DNA from: Trileptium ribeirensis
Lineage: Eukaryota; Nematoda; Enoplea; Enoplida; Thoracostomopsidae
Direction of reading: 5' to 3'
DNA length: 64,000 nt
Assembly (NCBI GenBank): GCA_030248225.1
Contig: JASANE010028142.1
Location: 24,068-88,067 of the forward strand
The notes under the pieces are model-generated. The model was not told the DNA's origin, ran no database searches, and saw only the letters and a list, made by a program, of their open reading frames with translations. The position numbers were made by a program, and so were the translations under genes. This document shows, one piece after another, positions 58,941-64,000 of the stretch (positions are counted from its first letter, which is position 1; the number at the start of each line of letters is the position of its first letter).

Positions 58941-59464
58941 ATGTATTGTATATATGTATATATACTCTCTATAAACTCTTTAAGCTATGTCTAATTAACC
59001 GCCACACTCATTATATAAATTGTTCAGCTTTTATTTGTGTTTCTTAGTATTTAATCTTGTGTTTCTTTCATAATTTGAAGTATTAAATGGACAAAATGCC
59101 TATTTAAAGAAGATACCAGCCTTTCCCGCAAAGGGTGACACGTTTGTGACAGCGTACATTGCGAAGCGATGCACTAACTGAACTTGCCGAGGGGTGTGCG
59201 TTTGTACGTGCGTTGTTATTCGCTCGCTTTGCGAGCTTCCTTCGAGCTTTGCGAGCTTGTAAGCAAAACCTCTTAAATAGCTTAGTACCCAGCCTACGAG
59301 TCTCAAACGATCTATGTTCAGCCTGACGCTGCGGTCAACATTTGTTAAATTTTGTACGAAACAGACATCAATTCATGTGGGAAAGGTTGATATTTAAACA
59401 CTAGTTGTTTTACTCAAAAACCTTACTTTTTGTCAGGTTTATTATTTTTGTCAAATATTTTTAG

Positions 59465-59691
59465 ACATTTGCGCGAATACATATCGAACAAAGCCACGCA
59501 GCGTAACGCTTAATGCATTACCTGTACTGTGCGACATTATTAAAGGAAAACTAGGCGATACTGCGATCAAACGTGCGACCACAGATTTTGCTCAATCCTT
59601 GTCGAAAACTATGGGTAAAAAAGCGCTTTATGAAGAAGCGTCAAAGCATCTCAACGCCGATCAGTTACAGCAGCTAAAGAATTTAGTATAA
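59465..59691 (+). CDS. TOGARAM1: Exon 22: C-terminal end of TOG domain B, with stop codon
   Basis: Acceptor caaatatttttag, phase 1 in, ending in TAA (59689-59691). It encodes TYRTKPRSVTLNALPVLCDI and then KLGDTAIKRATTDFAQSLSK and LNADQLQQLKNLV. The R/K-P-R/K-x-V...LPVL pattern and the final helix are the family's C-terminus (short tail after the last helix). The gene ends here. Confidence 0.9.
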
Positions 59692-59780
59692 AAATTTTTG
59701 TTTAACACCATTTGCTATAAATATATATAATATATAAATATAATTTATAAATATATATAAATATTTATATATTATACATA

Positions 59781-59790
59781 AATAAATAAA
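59781..59790 (+). terminator. Poly(A) signal, AATAAATAAA
   Basis: Two overlapping AATAAA hexamers about 90 bases after the stop codon of the TOG gene, in very AT-rich sequence. More AATAAA words follow at about 59,812-59,835. Cleavage site not determinable. Confidence 0.55.
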
Positions 59791-60025
59791 TAATTATATT
59801 TATATTAATGGAATAAATAAATACATTCAAATAAATATACATAAGACAGTGGCAATATACAATATTATGTCTCATATTTACGACACAAAACAAGACATCA
59901 GCTGCGCATGGACTGAAATTGTTACATTAGGAAAACTTAGAAACTTACTTGCTGAATTGTATCAAAATTAAACATTTTAGTGCTATAATTCCTTAAATAT
60001 TTTGGAAAATATTCCGACACAAAAA

Positions 60026-60634
60026 AAGAATTTTTTCGGATTCAACTAGGAAAAAATGTTAGTCATTCATATTATTAATGAACTATTGCATATAAGAATT
60101 TTTTCGGATTCAACTAGGAAAAAATGTTAGTCATTCATATTATTAATGAACTATTCCATATAAGAATTTTTTCGGATTCAACTAGGAAAAAATGTTAGTC
60201 ATTCATATTATTAATGAACTATTCCATATAAGAATTTTTTCGGATTCAACTAGGAAAAATGTTAGTCATTCATATTATTAATGAACTATTCCATAAAAGA
60301 ATTTTTTCGGATTCAACTAGGAAAAAATGTTAGTCATTCATATTATTAATGAACTATTCCATATAAGAATTTTTTCGGATTCAACTAGGAAAAAATGTTA
60401 GTCATTCATATTATTAATGAACTATTCCATATAAGAATTTTTTCGGATTCAACTAGGAAAAAATGTTAGTCATTCATATTATTAATGAACTATTCCATAT
60501 AAGAATTTTTTCGGATTCAACTAGGAAAAAATGTTAGTCATTCATATTATTAATGAACTATTCCATATAAGAATTTTTTCGGATTCAACTAGGAAAAAAA
60601 GTCATTCATATTATTAATGAATTATTCCATTACA
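60026..60634. repeat. 68-bp tandem repeat, 9 units
   Basis: The unit carries aagaattttttcggattcaa, aaatgttagtcattcatatt and ttaatgaactattccat, nearly identical between copies, so it is young. The last unit has an internal deletion. Confidence 0.95.
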
Positions 60635-60879
60635 TAGTATTAAGAAATTTAGTACACAACACCAAGCAATATAAAATATAAAGCTTTAGCTTCAGTGCTA
60701 GAATTATTACTGTGAGTTAATCAAATTTCATGAAACGTTTATTACAAACATTTTAATTCTTTATTTTTGATTTTTCAGTAACTTATATTGAGGCTTTTCA
60801 CTTTTGCTTTAAGAAACTAAGCTTCTCCTGCAATTTAGGAAGAATACGATCGGTCAATTTTAGCAAATTTATATTATAT

Positions 60880-61130
60880 AGATTTAAGAACTATAAAATA
60901 TAAAATTTCTGATTTTTAAGAATTATAAAATATAAAATTTCTGATTTTTAAGAATTATAAAATTTCTGATTTTTAAGAACTGTAAAATATAAAATTTCTG
61001 ATTTTTAAGAAATATAAAATTTCTGATTTTTAAGAATTATAAAATATAAAATTTTTGATTTTTAAGAATTATAAAATTTCTGCTTTTTAAGAACTGTAAA
61101 ATATAAAATTTCTGATTTTCTTTTGACCCA
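60880..61130. repeat. AT-rich tandem repeat of about 27 and 37-bp units
   Basis: Alternating long and short units built of tttttaagaattataaaat and ataaaatttctg. About eight units. Confidence 0.85.
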
Positions 61131-61139
61131 TCAAACATC

Positions 61140-61628
61140 TGGTAGCAGTTAAAATATATTTATCGATTTCATTGAGGCTTTTAATACTTGGCTTCACCAA
61201 AAAATATTTTTGTGATATGCTTTATAAAATTAAAAATAACTGATCAACTAGAATACATATAAAATTTAAATGATCAAGAGTAATCGAAGGTGAACAATTT
61301 GAAGCGTCCTGGTATTTTAATTTAGCTTAACACACATGTCATGAACTTTTTGATTTTTGCTTGAACCCAGTCTTGTGTCAATCTGCATGAACTTATCCGG
61401 TTTTCGGACCAGTCAGTCGCATATCTGTCATCGCTCACAAATAGAATATCACATATGTTTTATTTCATTGAAGCTCAGCAATACATGCAATAATTTAGCG
61501 TTAGAAATTTCAATGTGGCCTCAAGTCCGAATATTTCTGCTGTATTATCAGGTTACATTTCGACTGTGATTTTCTCAATAACTATATTATTAATAACAGT
61601 AGCTCTCTATCAATTATGTTGTTTTGGA
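61140..61628. other. Intergenic DNA without recognised features
   Basis: The frame at 61357-61569 has no supporting context. Confidence 0.35.
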
Positions 61629-62463
61629 GAATAAAGCGTTGTTTGTATTAAATAGATGTTTTTATTTTGTACCGCTATAAATGGAAGCTCAGGGGACTGT
61701 AAAGGCAAAAGTTAGGACCGAGGCCCGCAACGCGACGGAGAATAAAGCGTTGTTTGTATTAAATAAATGTTTTTATTTTGTACCGCTATAAATGGAAGCT
61801 CACGGGACTGTAAAGGCAAAAGTTAGGACCGAAGCCCGTAACGCGACGGAGAATAAAGCGTTGCTTGTAGTAAATAAATGCTTATTTTGTAACGGTATAA
61901 ATAGAAGCTCACTGGACTGTAAAGGCTGAAGTTAGGACCGAGGCCCGTAACGCGACGGAGAATAAAGCGTTGCTTGTAGTAAATAAATGCTTATTTTGTA
62001 ACGGTATAAATAGAAGCTCACTGGACTCTAAAGGCTGAAGTTAGGACCGAGGCCTGTAACGCGACGGAGAATAAAGCGTTGCTTGTAGTAAATAAATGCT
62101 TATTTTGTAACGGTATAAATAGAAGCTCACTGGACTGTAAAGGCTGAAGTTAGGACCGAGGCCCGTAACGCGACATAGAATAAAGCGTTGCTTGTAGTAA
62201 ATAAATGTTTATTTTATATCGCTATAAATGGACGCTCACTGGACTATAGAGGGAGAAGTTAGGAGCGAAGCCCGTCCCGCGACGGAGAATAAGCGTTGTT
62301 TGTAGTAAATAAATGCTTATTTTGTAACGCTATAAATACAAGCTCACTAGACTGTAAAGGCAGAAGTTAGGACCGAATCTCGTCCCGCGACGGATAATAA
62401 AGCGTTGTTTGTATTAAATAAATGCTTTTATTTTGTATCGCTATAAATGGAAGCTCACTGGAC
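61629..62463. repeat. About 108-bp tandem repeat, 8 units
   Basis: The unit contains gagaataaagcgttgcttgt, a ta(a/c)cgctataaat-type TATA word and gaagttaggaccgaggcccg. AATAAA and TATAAAT words recur in each unit, probably by chance of the unit's composition. Confidence 0.95.
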
Positions 62464-62468
62464 TGGAT

Positions 62469-63243
62469 TCAAAGTCGTTCTCGGATAACAAATGACAAAT
62501 TATCTCATAACCGCATATATGAAATGAGCAAGAAAAGAAATTGTCAAAATGACCCGAAGATTATGGAACCGGGTACTAATAACTCGGATATTTACTGAGG
62601 TACGAACCTAAATTTATCGGCAGTGCCCGTCCAATTGGAAATTGATGCCAGCCAGGCCCGTAGCTGCAAAGTTTACTTCCATAACAGCCCAGCCCGTTTG
62701 TAATCGGGTGTAGGCAAGCTCAATATAAAGGACACATGAGATATAAAGATAAACCGCATATATGAAATGAGAAAGAGAAGAAATTGTTAAAACGACCCCA
62801 AGATTATGGAACCGGGTACTAATAACTCAGTTATTTACTGAGGTAAGAACGAACCGAAATTTATCGGCAGTGTCCGTCCAGTTGGAAATTGATGTCGCCC
62901 AGGCCCGTAGCTGCAAAATTTACTTCCATAACAGCCCAGCCCGTTTGTAATCGGGTGTAGGCAAGCTCAATATAAATGATACATGAGATATAAAGATCAA
63001 CCGCATATATGGAATGAGCAAGAGAAGAAATTGTTAAAACGACCCCAAGATTATGGAACCGGGTACTAATAACTCGGTTATTTACTGAGGTACGAACCTA
63101 AATTTATCGGCAGTGCCCGTCCAGTTGGAAATTGATGTCAGCCAGGCCCGTACCTGCAAAATTTACTTCCATAACAGCCCAGCCCGTTTGTAATGGGGTG
63201 TAGGCAAGCTCAATATAAAGTATACATGATATATATGTAACAG
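62469..63243. repeat. About 245-bp tandem repeat, 3 units
   Basis: Each unit contains ataaccgcatatatgaaatg, aagattatggaaccgggtac, agcccagcccgtttgtaatc and gtgtaggcaagctcaatata. No coding frame. Confidence 0.95.
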
Positions 63244-63390
63244 GGTCGTTCCGACCCTGTCACGGATATTTTAGGACGATTACACCCAAAATTGGACTGG
63301 GATGCGTCGGATAGAGCTGGTCGCGTACAAGGGTCGTTTCACGTAGCAGACATTCTGCAGGAAAATATTGACCGTGTGGCTTACGTTTAA
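63244..63390 (+). CDS. Exon-like open piece of an unidentified gene
   Basis: After aacag (63247) a frame of about 48 codons runs to a TAA just before the terminal array. It encodes RSDPVTDILGRLHPKLDWDA, then GSFHVADILQENIDRVAYV. The amino-acid pattern looks coding, and the DNA is not repetitive. The upstream 3.5 kb holds only arrays and a plain stretch, so no partner exon is visible. One minus-strand frame is open too. It may be an exon fragment carried between arrays. Confidence 0.35.
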   Translation, partial: GRSDPVTDILGRLHPKLDWDASDRAGRVQGSFHVADILQENIDRVAYV

Positions 63391-63395
63391 TATTT

Positions 63396-64000
63396 TGTAT
63401 AGAAATGTGCAGTTTAATATTTTGTATAAAAATGTGCAGTTTAACATCTTGTATAAAAATGTGCAGTTTAATATTTTGTATAAAAATGTGCAGTTTGACA
63501 TTTTGTATAAAAATGTGCAGTTTAATATTTTGTATAAAAATGTGCAGTTTAACATTTTGTATAAAAATGTGCAGTTTAATATTTTGTATAAAAATGTGCA
63601 GTTTGACATTTTGTATAAAAATGTGCAGTTTAATATTTTGTATAAAAATGTGCAGTTTAATATTTTGTATAAAAATGTGCAGTTTAATATTTTGTATAAA
63701 AATGTGAGGTTTAATATTTTGTATAAAAATGTGCAGTTTGACATTTTGTATAAAAATGTGCAGTTTAATATTTTGTATAAAAATGTGCAGTTTAACATTT
63801 TGTATAAAAATGTGCAGTTTAATATTTTGTATAAAAATGTGCAGTTTGACATTTTGTATAAAAATGTGCAGTTTAATATTTTGTATAAAAATGTGCAGTT
63901 TAATATTTTGTATAAAAATGTGCAGTTTAATATTTTGTATAAAAATGTGAGGTTTAATATTTTGTATGAAATGTGCAGCTTAATATTTTGTATAAAAACG
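63396..64000. repeat. 27-bp minisatellite, over 20 units, running off the window
   Basis: The unit is atgtgcagtttaatattttg plus tataaaa. Variants with ttgacatt and ttaacatt alternate in a regular order, and a block of about 12 units ending in a gtgaggtt variant is itself repeated (63,405-63,707 and 63,729-63,950), so there is a higher-order unit. A multiple of three keeps frames open on both strands; these are artefacts. Confidence 0.95.

Larger units (their letters stand above)
3779..59691 (+). other. TOGARAM1: Gene locus: TOGARAM/crescerin-like TOG-domain protein (up to 22 exons)
   Basis: This is the span of the gene model built from splice sites and phase. Coding exons: 3779-3807, 3900-4091, 8491-9127, 12538-12574, 19531-20031, 21124-21237, 23293-23363, 27502-27548, 32067-32101, 34776-34825, 35702-35744, 38254-38329, 39868-39973, 45277-45515, 49187-49345, 50195-50315, 52074-52120, 53076-53137, 54117-54372, 56621-56846, 58562-58648 and 59465-59691. 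Animal TOGARAM proteins bind tubulin through TOG domains and promote ciliary microtubule growth. The C-terminal TOG pair is well supported by order, helix pattern and the conserved Trp near the start of each domain. The linker exons are assigned by phase continuity and composition. Exons 1-2 are least certain. The known family has four TOG domains, and only two are recognised here. About 3.4 kb of coding sequence is spread over about 56 kb. Confidence 0.75.

Noticed and set aside
61629..62463. Array of promoters, because TATAAAT recurs in each unit
   Set aside because: Each unit also has AATAAA, there is no downstream gene per unit, and such words are common in AT-rich DNA.
63280..63950. Long frames on both strands at the right end
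   Set aside because: They come from the 27-bp array; repeats with frames open on both strands are not evidence of coding.

Overview
This is eukaryotic nuclear DNA, AT-rich, with standard stop codons. Short exons with GT-AG borders are separated by introns of up to about 8.7 kb. The long introns, the tandem arrays, several families of small inverted-repeat elements and a ciliary TOG-domain gene suggest an invertebrate animal. I cannot place it more closely. I see no bacterial genes, operons, rRNA, tRNA or CRISPR array.

Most of the window is one plus-strand gene spread over about 51-56 kb. I assembled up to 22 exons (3779-59691, about 1,100 codons) by following splice sites and reading-frame phase. 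The last eleven exons encode two TOG (HEAT-repeat) domains of the TOGARAM/crescerin family, which bind tubulin and act on ciliary microtubules. TOG A is exons 12-16 (38254-50315) and TOG B is exons 19-22 (54117-59691, with the stop codon). They match TOG3 and TOG4 of animal TOGARAM1. Upstream exons 3-11 encode a basic, low-complexity linker in exons of 35-637 nt. No TOG1 or TOG2 was recognised; exons 1-2 (3779-4091) are tentative. Every phase junction from exon 1 to exon 22 agrees except exon 17 to 18.

Layout: 1-275 holds the edge of a minus-strand exon of another gene. 1563-2723 is a hAT-type element with an 8-bp target duplication. 4258-8113 is a very large foldback with arms of about 1.7 kb. 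From 9.2 kb to the end, most long introns carry their own tandem array, with units of 15 bp to about 245 bp. Mixed in are small inverted-repeat elements of at least six families. Two arrays carry a good 3' splice-site motif in every unit, and a third local duplication copies part of TOG exon 20 with its acceptor. Minus-strand coding-like blocks at 16.6-17.0 and 45.7-47.2 kb and a broken secreted-type frame at 25.9-26.6 kb lie inside introns. After the TOG gene ends (poly(A) signal 59781), the region is almost wholly tandem arrays, apart from one exon-like piece at 63244-63390. The last array runs off the window.
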